Below are positions 56,201 through 62,533 of a stretch of DNA of 64,000 nucleotides, one piece after another. The position numbers and the translations under genes are program-made. Every line of letters begins with the position of its first letter. Position 1 is the stretch's first letter. Source of the stretch: Fuscovulum ytuae. GTDB lineage: Bacteria; Pseudomonadota; Alphaproteobacteria; Rhodobacterales; Rhodobacteraceae. The notes beneath the pieces were generated by a model. The model was not told the DNA's origin, made no database searches, and worked only from the letters and a program-made list of their open reading frames with translations. The stretch lies in assembly GCF_029953595.1 (NCBI RefSeq), contig NZ_CP124535.1, forward strand, positions 2,388,001 through 2,452,000, read 5' to 3'.

Positions 56201-58838
56201 TGCCCGCACCGCCGTCGATCGTGTCGTTGCCCTCATTGCCGCGCAGGTTGTCCGCGCCGTCGCCGCCGGAGATGCTGTCATCGCCTGCATTGCCTTCGAC
56301 GAAGTCATCGCCCGCATCGCCAAAGATCACGTCATTGTCGTTGCCGCCGCGCAGGTCGTCATTGCCCAGCCCGCCGCTCAGCGTGTCGCTGCCGTCGCTG
56401 CCGCGCAGCAGGTCATTGTCGTCACCGCCAAAGAGCGAGTCGTTGCCGATGCCGCCGTCGAGGGAGTCCGTCCCCGCGCTGCCACGCAGATCGTCATTGC
56501 CCGCGCCGCCGAGGATCGTGTCGTTGCCCGTGCCGCCATCGACAAAGTCGTTATCCGCGCCGCCGTCGATGTTGTCGTTGCCGTCGCCACCGCGCAGGTC
56601 ATCGGCCCCGGCCCCGCCGAGGAGTGAATCGTCGCCCGTGCCGCCGTCGATGAACTCGTTGCCCGCACCGCCATCGATCGTGTCGTTGCCCTCATTGCCG
56701 CGCAAGTTGTCATTGCCGTCGCCGCCCGAGATGCTGTCGTCACCTGCATTGCCTTCGACGAAGTCGTCGCCCGCATCGCCAAAGATCACGTCATCGTCGT
56801 TGCCGCCGCGCAGGTCGTCATTGCCCAGCCCGCCGCTCAGCGTGTCGCTGCCGTCGCTGCCGCGCAGCAGGTCATTGTCGTCGCCGCCAAAGAGCGAGTC
56901 GTTGCCGATGCCGCCGTCGAGGGAATCCGTCCCTGTGCCGCCACGCAGATCGTCATTGCCCGCGCCGCCAAGGATCGTGTCATCGCCCGTGCCCGCATCG
57001 ACAAAGTCGTTGTCCGCGCCGCCGTCGATGTTGTCGTTGCCGTCGCCACCGCGCAGGTCATCGGCCCCGGCCCCGCCGAGGAGTGAATCGTCGCCCGTGC
57101 CGCCGTCGATGAACTCGTTGCCCGCACCGCCATCGATCGTGTCGTTGCCCTCATTGCCGCGCAGGTTGTCAGCGCCGTCGCCGCCCGAGATGCTGTCGTC
57201 GCCTGCATTGCCTTCGATGAAGTCATCGCCCGCATCGCCAAAGATCACGTCATTGTCGTTGCCGCCGCGCAGGTCGTCATTGCCCAGCCCGCCGCTCAGC
57301 AGGTCATTGTCGTCGCCGCCAAAGAGCGAGTCATTGCCGATGCCGCCGTCGAGGGAATCCGTCCCTGTGCCGCCGCGCAGGTCGTCATCGCCCGCGCCGC
57401 CAAGGATCGTGTCGTTGCCCGTGCCGCCGTCGACGAAGTCGTTGTCCGCGCCGCCGTCGATGTTGTCGTTGCCGTCACCGCCACGCAGGTTGTCAGCGCC
57501 GTCATTGCCAAGGACCGTATCGTCGCCCGCGCCCGCATCGACGAAGTCATTGCCGGTGCCGCCGTCGACGCTGTCATTGCCGCCGCCCGCGCGGATGTCG
57601 TCATTGCCGCCATTGCCGAAGATCGTGTCGGCGCCCTCGGTGATCAGGTCGCCCTGCGTATCCGCATAGCCCACGGGCATGAACTCGCCCGTCTCGGCCC
57701 CGTCAACCACGCCGTTGGGGTCGCTCAGGATCGTCTCGATCCCTTGGAAGGCCAGGGTCGAGCCGTCGCCGAAGGTGATCGTGCCGCGGGTCGCGCCGGG
57801 GTCGTTGGGATCGGCCTCTTGGCTGATGGTGACGGGGCCCGCGCCGCGCAGGTCGAGCACGTCGGTGTCGGTGGTATCTCCCACGCTGCCGAAATCGTTG
57901 CCGCGGATGTTATCGCCCGCCCCTTCGGCCGCGCTGGTGACGATGATCGTGTCATTGCCCGCCCCGCCGACGATCTGGTCAGCGCCGGTTCCGCCCCTCA
58001 GGCTGTCATTGCCGTCGCCACCGCGCAGGTCGTCATTGCCGTTGCCGCCGACAATCGTGTCATTGGCAGCGCCACCGTCGAGGAAATCGTTTCCATCACC
58101 GCCAAAGAGGCCGTCGTTGCCCGCGCCGCCGCGAATGTCGTCATTGCCTTCGTCACCGTTGAGATTGTCGTTTCCTGCGCCGCCGTCGATGAAATCGCCG
58201 CCGATGCCGCCGGAAACGAAATCATTGCCGCCGCCCGCGCGGATAGCGTCATTGCCGCCATTGCCGAAGATGACGTCATTGCCTTCGGTGATCAGGTCGC
58301 CTTGTTGGTCAAAATATCCAACGGACATGAACTCGCCCGTCTCGGCCCCGTTGACGACACCATCTGGAAGCGCTCGTCCGTCGTAGAACCCGTAACTTGC
58401 GTCGACGTTCGGCTCGACCTCATTCGATGACAGAAAGTAGAACGCCGACGTGCCGTCGGAGGTGCCACCCTGTTCGCGGGGCAGCACACCGTTGAACTGA
58501 GGCGTGAAGAAATCGCTGTCAAAGGCGTATTCGTCGGTGCCGACAAAACCATTGGGAGACCCAGACACGCCGACGTCGTTGTCATTGCCCAGCGTGGCAC
58601 CATTGATGGATGTCGGGACCCGGACGGCAAACTGCCCGGACGGCAGGCCCGTGAACGCATAGTTACCATTGGCATCGGTGACCGTGGTGGCGACCACCTG
58701 TTGACGGGTGTTGATCAGCTGAACCGTGACACCTGCGATGCCGGGATCAAGAACTGCTACGGTCGCCGGCGCGTCGTTCAAAAGCTCCAGCGAGTCGCGG
58801 TTGATGTCGAATGTGAGGCGTCCACGAATCTCGGCCAT
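53277..58838 (-). CDS. Large RTX calcium-binding repeat protein without Hint domain (RTX2)
   Basis: A 1853-aa paralogue of RTX1. It has the same N-terminal layout: an SdrD B-like domain (AGVTVQLINTRQQVVATTVT, DANGNYAFTGLPSGQFAVRV), then FYFFLSSNE-type and [20 protein letters not shown] segments. RTX nonapeptides follow from about residue 180 to 1760. It ends in DVFVFVPGGNLTITDFEEGD and a DFADDLLLNQ...STGLF tail, as expected for a type I secretion signal, and lacks the Hint domain of RTX1. ATG 58838 has AGGAG eight bases upstream; an ATG two codons earlier is too close to it. Residues about 535-1140 are encoded by a 459-bp tandem array. A 306-bp block (57726-58031) recurs inverted in RTX3. Confidence 0.9.
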   Translation of the reverse strand: MAEIRGRLTFDINRDSLELLNDAPATVAVLDPGIAGVTVQLINTRQQVVATTVTDANGNYAFTGLPSGQFAVRVPTSINGATLGNDNDVGVSGSPNGFVGTDEYAFDSDFFTPQFNGVLPREQGGTSDGTSAFYFLSSNEVEPNVDASYGFYDGRALPDGVVNGAETGEFMSVGYFDQQGDLITEGNDVIFGNGGNDAIRAGGGNDFVSGGIGGDFIDGGAGNDNLNGDEGNDDIRGGAGNDGLFGGDGNDFLDGGAANDTIVGGNGNDDLRGGDGNDSLRGGTGADQIVGGAGNDTIIVTSAAEGAGDNIRGNDFGSVGDTTDTDVLDLRGAGPVTISQEADPNDPGATRGTITFGDGSTLAFQGIETILSDPNGVVDGAETGEFMPVGYADTQGDLITEGADTIFGNGGNDDIRAGGGNDSVDGGTGNDFVDAGAGDDTVLGNDGADNLRGGDGNDNIDGGADNDFVDGGTGNDTILGGAGDDDLRGGTGTDSLDGGIGNDSLFGGDDNDLLSGGLGNDDLRGGNDNDVIFGDAGDDFIEGNAGDDSISGGDGADNLRGNEGNDTIDGGAGNEFIDGGTGDDSLLGGAGADDLRGGDGNDNIDGGADNDFVDAGTGDDTILGGAGNDDLRGGTGTDSLDGGIGNDSLFGGDDNDLLRGSDGSDTLSGGLGNDDLRGGNDDDVIFGDAGDDFVEGNAGDDSISGGDGNDNLRGNEGNDTIDGGAGNEFIDGGTGDDSLLGGAGADDLRGGDGNDNIDGGADNDFVDGGTGNDTILGGAGNDDLRGSAGTDSLDGGIGNDSLFGGDDNDLLRGSDGSDTLSGGLGNDDLRGGNDNDVIFGDAGDDFVEGNAGDDSISGGDGADNLRGNEGNDTIDGGAGNEFIDGGTGNDSILGGAGADDLRGGDGNDNIDGGADNDFVDGGTGDDTILGGAGNDDLRGSAGTDSIDGGIGNDSLFGGDDNDLLRGSDGSDTLSGGLGNDDLRGGNDNDVIFGDAGDDFVEGNAGDDSISGGDGADNLRGNEGNDTIDGGAGNEFIDGGTGNDSILGGAGADDLRGGDGNDNIDGGADNDFVDGGTGDDTILGGAGNDDLRGSAGTDSIDGGIGNDSLFGGDDNDLLRGSDGSDTLSGGLGNDDLRGGNDNDVIFGDAGDDFVEGNAGDDSISGGDGADNLRGNEGNDTIDGGAGDDSLLGGAGADDLRGGDGNDNIDGGADNDFVDAGAGDDTILGGAGDDDLRGGDGNDTISGGADNDLLTGGGGADLIEGGAGNDTIFADNPFDTTDDGAVDSAGDRVFGGAEGAADNDVLDLRGLGALQIVQEADPDDAGAFRGTVTFANGGVLTFQGIETILRDTDGRVDGAEIAETMDPGYTDLQGDQIDGPDGLNDSIRGNGGNDTINAGLGDDSVDGGIGDDLVDGGEGDDSLSGDGGSDLLAGGAGNDTVAGGTEDDTLLGGEGDDLLSGDEGDDSLSGDGGNDLLVGGAGFDRLDGGEGDDSLDGGTESDFLAGGDGDDQLTGGLGDDFIEGGAGNDLLSGDEGDDTLAGGLGDDQVLGGDGFDVLFLDDGNDQADGGAGDDVIFAGDGSDSVIGGEGADFVSGGGGDDVIDTRGSNEAPDIFFADLGAADIDQNDDRDLVFGDDGDDIIRTGDDGDEVYGGLGNDLIDSGIDSDIVFGEDGQDTITAGEGMDTVDGGDGDDLIYGGVAPSDPDVFSLSDMVDPAPENDMDVLLGGAGNDTLFGGDDADLLMGDDGDDWLDGGLDADTLDGGTGNDVLTGGEGADVFVFVPGGNLTITDFEEGDQLLLVDYYSDLVELLGDFADDLLLNQSVGDFSDNLALDGSINLVGVTDQLFTTDSTGLF
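55433..57500 (-). repeat. 459-bp tandem repeat array inside RTX2 (four full copies plus partials)
   Basis: Copies begin at 55433, 55892, 56351 and 56810. A fifth, incomplete copy from 57269 lacks one 27-bp (nine-codon) unit, and a further partial copy precedes 55433. Each unit is 153 codons, exactly 17 RTX nonapeptides. Adjacent copies are nearly identical, and the 55433 and 55892 units look the same over most of their length. The same cassette occurs in RTX1 (about 46860-47350 and 48180-48670) and RTX3 (about 63460-63720). Confidence 0.92.
57726..58031 (-). repeat. 306-bp inverted repeat, left arm (in RTX2)
   Basis: The reverse complement of this block matches 63695-64000 with five substitutions and no gaps (301/306). 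All five are T here versus C there on the printed strand of RTX2. It encodes RTX2 residues from codon 270: an RTX turn, then TSAAEGAGDNIRGNDFGSVG and the spacer module up to GIETIL. The homology may continue beyond the window end. Confidence 0.95.
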
Positions 58839-58918
58839 GATCATTACTCCTTAGGATTTACGCGACCGGCCGCCGCACAGCGTCGGGCCGGAAATATTGA
58901 ACTGGATGTGTGCGGCCG
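58839..58918 (-). promoter_or_regulatory. RTX2 leader, homologous to the RTX1 leader
   Basis: These 80 bases before RTX2 contain TAAGGAGTAATGATC and match the RTX1 leader (51028-51106) at close to 90 percent. The homology ends where the decayed RTX fragment begins. Confidence 0.8.
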
Positions 58919-59165
58919 AAGCCTTCGTCGCCGTTGAGATTGTCGTTGCCCAGGCCGCCATCGATGAGCTGACCGCTTGAACCGCCGGAAACGAAATCAC
59001 CGCCCCACCGGAGCGAATATCGTCATTGCCCCCATTGCCGAAGATCACGCCCTTGGCTTCCGTGATCCGACCGCCCTCTGCATCGACACAGCCCACAGCC
59101 ATGAACCCGCCTGAGATGGCGCCGTTGACTTTGCGGACATTGCCGCTTGGGTTGTTTGTCGGCAT
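58919..59165 (-). pseudogene. Frameshifted RTX 5' remnant upstream of RTX2
   Basis: Reading the minus strand from ATG 59165 gives VNGAISGGFMAVGCVDAEGG and [20 protein letters not shown], clearly the junction module of RTX1/RTX2. A frameshift then follows, and the neighbouring frame continues as GGDFVSGGSSGQLIDGGLGN and DNLNGDEG before running into the RTX2 leader. It is therefore a truncated, frameshifted copy of an RTX gene beginning. A short N-terminus (MPTNNPSGNVRK) replaces the SdrD B-like domain. Confidence 0.85.
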
Positions 59166-60175
59166 GCTACTTTTCCTAAATCCACTACGCGCACCAAGAT
59201 CGGCAAAACGCGCAGTTGCGATTGGGTGCCTGTTTGATCGGCAATGGCAGAGACCGCGCCGCGCCCATCGGACGGGTGATCATTCAGTTTCTGGACGTGG
59301 TCATTGTCTGGTCAGCCCGGTCAGCGAGCCGCGCCATCGCGCGGCAGATCGGGGATGGGGCTTGGCGAGGGTCGTAGAGACCCGCCTTTTCCCTTTGGTG
59401 TGGTTGGGTGGCTACCATGAGAGAACTTCTCGTTACTCGGACAAAAGACGTCGTTGGGATTTAGCCCCGATCCGCACGGACAGGCTGATGGAGGGGAGCG
59501 GAAGGACGGGGCGGGGAGATGCGACTAGGGGGACTGCGGGGTACAGGCGGGGCCGACATCGACCATGTTCCGCTGCGGGGACGGCACGCGCCAAAAAGGC
59601 TGAAGAGGCTAAACTGCATACTCGTACCCACCGCAACATTTCCACATTGGTCCACCGCCAGACGTCTGCGGATCGGGACATCCCGTTTTGGGCATGGCGC
59701 CAACCCGATCGGACGTCCGATCAACCTGATCGAAAGGTTGGGACCGATCGATACTTACGGGTGGTGATAAATCTGGCCATAATGCGGCCAAAGTGTGGAA
59801 TCTTGGGTTCCGACGCGAGCGATTGGATCGGCATTCAATCAAGGGGTGAATGGCGGCGCGGGAGATCGGCAAATGTTAATGCGGGTCGAGGAGGCGGGGC
59901 CGAATCCGTTAAATTCATGCATTGCTTGTTGGCGCAAGGAGCATTAATTCTAAGGAAATGTCAGTCACTTGCGCCGGAGTGACGTTCGATGCGGCGCGTT
60001 CGTTGTGGGACGGGCGTAGGTGTTTTAAGTGGTTCTGGACGGTTCGTGGTCAGGTGATGGAAATCCAAAAATTCACGATTACGCAAGGGGAGCGCCGCGC
60101 GAGCCGCTTGGCCGTTATGGACGGTCATCGCGGCCTAAGTCGCGATCAGATTGGGATTCTGCGATCGCAAGAATC

Positions 60176-60191
60176 AGGCAAATGCCCCTGA
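60176..60191 (+). repeat. 16-bp element shared by the LytTR and RTX3 upstream regions, copy 1
   Basis: AGGCAAATGCCCCTGA occurs here, 270 bp before the LytTR pair, and again at 62363-62378, 156 bp before RTX3, in the same orientation. A GATCG lies a short way upstream of each copy. It could be a shared promoter or regulator site. Confidence 0.55.
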
Positions 60192-60303
60192 AATGTCAGC
60201 GGGCGGTGTCGTATATTCTACATCGAGTGCCGACTGACTGAGGGTGATGCGTAAAGCGTAAAGATCCCGGGAACCGACGTTCAGGACGTTTGCCATACAA
60301 AAT

Positions 60304-60446
60304 GATAGCAGGAAGCAGGATCAAGGCCACTCATACGCTGCGCATCTGGGGGATGCGCATACCGAAAACACTTTGCCTGATCCTGCCTATCGTGCCGACG
60401 CGGTGTTCTGCGGATCGCCATGGGCACCGCAAAGAACACTGCATCT
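60304..60446. repeat. Nested imperfect inverted repeats upstream of the LytTR pair
   Basis: An outer imperfect pair (GATAGCAGGAAGCAGGATCA near 60304-60323, against TGATCCTGCCTATC at 60378-60391) encloses a perfect stem TGCGCATC-TGGGG-GATGCGCA (60339-60359). A second pair, GTGTTCTGCGG and CCGCAAAGAACAC, follows at about 60403-60440. The region could form an RNA structure in the LytTR leader, or be a small RNA or a decayed mobile repeat. Confidence 0.5.
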
Positions 60447-60460
60447 GATCGACACAAATC

Positions 60461-61339
60461 ATGACTAGACCTATGCCGGACAGTCAGCACCCGGACAATT
60501 CCAATAGACCCGAATTGCACCTTCTTTTCGTGAACGGGTCATCTGACCGGTTTGTGGTTAACGAACTGGTGCAGTGGGTTGTGAAGCGCGAAGCGGTTGT
60601 CGCGCTGATGCTGACTGCAGCGCTTGTGTCGATCGTGGCCCCCCCGTTGTTGCGCGACACATCCCCCTATCTGGCCTTTACGGCAGCCATGATCGCGAGG
60701 TTTGCGCTGTTCCCTCCCGTCTTTCTTGGCCTGATGCTGCTGTATGATTCGGTACAGCGGTTGCGCAATCGAACAATCGTTTTCGAACCGCTGGTAACCT
60801 TTGCCGCCGCCGTCCTTGTTACGTTTACAGGACGGGCTGTTGGGGTCTTGACCAAGGGCGAAGTCACCCTGACGCGCGGCGATATCCTGTTCCAAATCAT
60901 GCTGAATTATGTGTTCTGGCAGGGTCTGGTCCTGCTGTTCTTCCAGTTCATCCTGCCGGCCCATCGTAAGTGGAACGCGGTGAGGGCAGAGCAAGAGGTT
61001 GCACCAAGGAGTGAAGGCCCGCAGTTCCGGGTTGGTCGGCTTGTGCTGGACCCGGATTGCATTCGGCACATCGAGGTGGATGACCATTATCTGGTCATCA
61101 CGGCTGGAAGCGAAGCCATTCGGGTGATCGGACGGCTGTCCGAAGCTGCGGCCCAACTGGACGGGCGGGGAATGACAGTGCATCGGTCGCACTGGCTGGC
61201 CTTTGAAGAGTTCGGGGCGATCAGCCGCCATGGGCGCGCCTTTCGTATGACGACGAAGTCGGGGGGGCAGGTGCCGATCTCGCGTGAGCGGTGGCGGGAT
61301 GTGAAACGGATCGCCGAGGAAGGGGCTGGAACGGCATGA
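60461..61339 (+). CDS. Membrane-anchored LytTR DNA-binding regulator, first of pair
   Basis: A 292-aa protein with four predicted membrane segments (about 44-66, 70-94, 107-127 and 141-168) and a C-terminal LytTR DNA-binding domain (about 185-285: GRLVLDPDCIRHIEVDDHYL, AAAQLDGRGMTVHRSHWLAF, VPISRERWRDVKRI). There is no receiver domain, so it probably senses through its membrane part. The ATG at 60461 has no clear ribosome site; another at 60473 is possible. Its stop overlaps the next start by four bases (ATGA). It lies between two divergent RTX genes, making RTX expression a plausible target. Confidence 0.87.
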   Translation: MTRPMPDSQHPDNSNRPELHLLFVNGSSDRFVVNELVQWVVKREAVVALMLTAALVSIVAPPLLRDTSPYLAFTAAMIARFALFPPVFLGLMLLYDSVQRLRNRTIVFEPLVTFAAAVLVTFTGRAVGVLTKGEVTLTRGDILFQIMLNYVFWQGLVLLFFQFILPAHRKWNAVRAEQEVAPRSEGPQFRVGRLVLDPDCIRHIEVDDHYLVITAGSEAIRVIGRLSEAAAQLDGRGMTVHRSHWLAFEEFGAISRHGRAFRMTTKSGGQVPISRERWRDVKRIAEEGAGTA

Positions 61340-62184
61340 GTCGGATCAAGCATATTCTTGGGCCAAGCATCCCGAAGTCCGAAGCGTGGGTTCTGGGTGC
61401 CATGCGTGTGCCAAAGTTCCAACTGTTCACGCTGACGACAGGGGCACTGATGGGCCTTCTGACCCCGATGGTGGGCCTAACGCAGGCCCCGTTCCTGATT
61501 CAGACAGGGTATTGGCTGCTGGCTGCAGTGCTGTTCTTGCCGATCTACGGCGCCTTTGAAGTGTTCTTCCTGAGTCTGTTCCGGCGTCTGGGGTGGACCC
61601 ATGTGCCAGAGATACTCTTATCCGTTCCCACAGCTTTGATCGTGGCGGCGATCACCCTGCCCCTGCTGCCCTTGGTCGGCGTTTATTTGACCAGCGAAGA
61701 AAAGCTGTATGGCGTCGCCACCAGTATCGTGCTGCTGCAGGGCGTGAGCTATATCTACATCCGCTTTGTGCATGTGCTGATCTTTCCCGAGCTTTACGAG
61801 GCCACGACCGTTGACGACATGTCGCCGCCGCCGGAAGGGGCGCAGCTCTTTCTGCGTGGGACGACGCTGCCGATGTGGAAAGTTGAAGTGATCCGCGCAG
61901 ATGGCCCCTATACCGAGGTGGTGGCAGGCTGTGACGTGCAACGGATCCGGGCACGGTTTTCGACGGTGATCGCGGATTTGCCGACGGATCTGGGCTTTCA
62001 GATCCACCGAGGCATCTGGATTTCGCGCAATCTCGTGCTGGGAAGCCGCAAGGACGGGCGCAGGATCAGCGTCCGTTTGCCATCCGGTTCCATGTTGCCT
62101 GTAGCGCGAGATCGCGAGGCGGAGTTCACGAACTGGATGTCGCGGCAGGGTCCGGCCTATGCGGCGCATGTGCTGAAGATGTAA
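61336..62184 (+). CDS. Membrane-anchored LytTR DNA-binding regulator, second of pair
   Basis: A 282-aa protein with the same plan as its neighbour: four membrane segments (about 28-48, 54-80, 92-119 and 125-150) and a C-terminal LytTR domain (about 165-270: TLPMWKVEVIRADGPYTEVV, GFQIHRGIWISRNLV, SVRLPSGSMLPVARD). The start at 61336 overlaps the upstream stop, indicating coupled, roughly equimolar synthesis. The two may form a heteromer. Sequence similarity between them is low despite the shared architecture, so the duplication is old or they were recruited separately. Confidence 0.85.
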   Translation: MSRIKHILGPSIPKSEAWVLGAMRVPKFQLFTLTTGALMGLLTPMVGLTQAPFLIQTGYWLLAAVLFLPIYGAFEVFFLSLFRRLGWTHVPEILLSVPTALIVAAITLPLLPLVGVYLTSEEKLYGVATSIVLLQGVSYIYIRFVHVLIFPELYEATTVDDMSPPPEGAQLFLRGTTLPMWKVEVIRADGPYTEVVAGCDVQRIRARFSTVIADLPTDLGFQIHRGIWISRNLVLGSRKDGRRISVRLPSGSMLPVARDREAEFTNWMSRQGPAYAAHVLKM

Positions 62185-62362
62185 GGCCGTGAGGCGCGGT
62201 GGCCGGGACGGGTGTCGCGGAGATTGTTTCGACCTTGATGCATAAAGGCGCATGTTTCGCCGATTTGTTGCCACATTTATCTGGCTTTTGTGACCTGTGT
62301 ACGGACGGCCGGAAGAGTCGTCGATGTGGCAGTAGCGAGTGGCAAAGTGATCGAAATCCGCA

Positions 62363-62378
62363 AGGCAAATGCCCCTGA
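62363..62378 (+). repeat. 16-bp shared element, copy 2
   Basis: This is an exact second copy of AGGCAAATGCCCCTGA found at 60176-60191, here 156 bp upstream of the RTX3 start. It is followed by a different sequence, so the match is confined to the element. Confidence 0.55.
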
Positions 62379-62400
62379 CTGGAGTCTGGGACGGCTGAAA

Positions 62401-62419
62401 CGTATCCAGAGCGGATACG
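62401..62419. promoter_or_regulatory. Perfect 7-5-7 dyad upstream of RTX3
   Basis: CGTATCC-AGAGC-GGATACG lies 115 bp before the RTX3 start codon. The symmetric shape suits a dimeric regulator; the LytTR pair next door usually binds direct repeats, so the binding protein is unclear. Confidence 0.45.
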
Positions 62420-62452
62420 ACGCCCAATCCGATCTTTCGGCGAACAGCGACT

Positions 62453-62474
62453 GCCACCCGAATAAGTGGGTGGC
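62453..62474. promoter_or_regulatory. Second dyad upstream of RTX3
   Basis: GCCACCC (62453-62459) and GGGTGGC (62468-62474) form an exact inverted repeat around eight bases, 60 bp before the RTX3 start. It may be an operator or a leader hairpin. Confidence 0.4.
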
Positions 62475-62533
62475 CTCATGATCGGGACTGGCAGCAACTA
62501 CATTCTCGTCGATCTCCTTCAGGGAGAGCTGTC

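Larger units (their letters stand above)
59166..60460. other. Gene-poor region between the RTX remnant and the LytTR pair
   Basis: About 1.3 kb holds no gene I can support. The long open frames here have no recognisable domain and irregular composition. The right end carries a 16-bp element (60176-60191) repeated before RTX3 and a run of imperfect hairpins (60304-60446). It should contain the LytTR promoter. No insertion-sequence ends or transposase fragments were recognised. Confidence 0.5.
62185..62533. other. Control region between the LytTR pair and RTX3
   Basis: This 349-bp stretch has no gene. It contains the second copy of the 16-bp element (62363-62378) and two perfect dyads (62401-62419 and 62453-62474). 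No canonical promoter is obvious. Confidence 0.55.

Noticed and set aside
46258-57500. Regularly spaced repeats considered as a CRISPR array
   Set aside because: The repeats are contiguous 27-bp coding units and long duplications, with no unique spacers and no cas genes.
54838-57669. 943-aa Pro/Ser-rich plus-strand frame opposite RTX2
   Set aside because: This is an antisense artefact of the 459-bp RTX array with no independent evidence of coding.
59026-59982. 318-aa plus-strand frame across the spacer before the LytTR pair
   Set aside because: Its first part is antisense to the RTX remnant and the rest is Arg-rich without domain or ribosome site.
59166-60460. Search for a site-specific recombinase or IS element that could drive inversion of the RTX segment
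   Set aside because: No integrase, invertase or transposase motifs and no clear terminal repeats were found here or elsewhere in the window.
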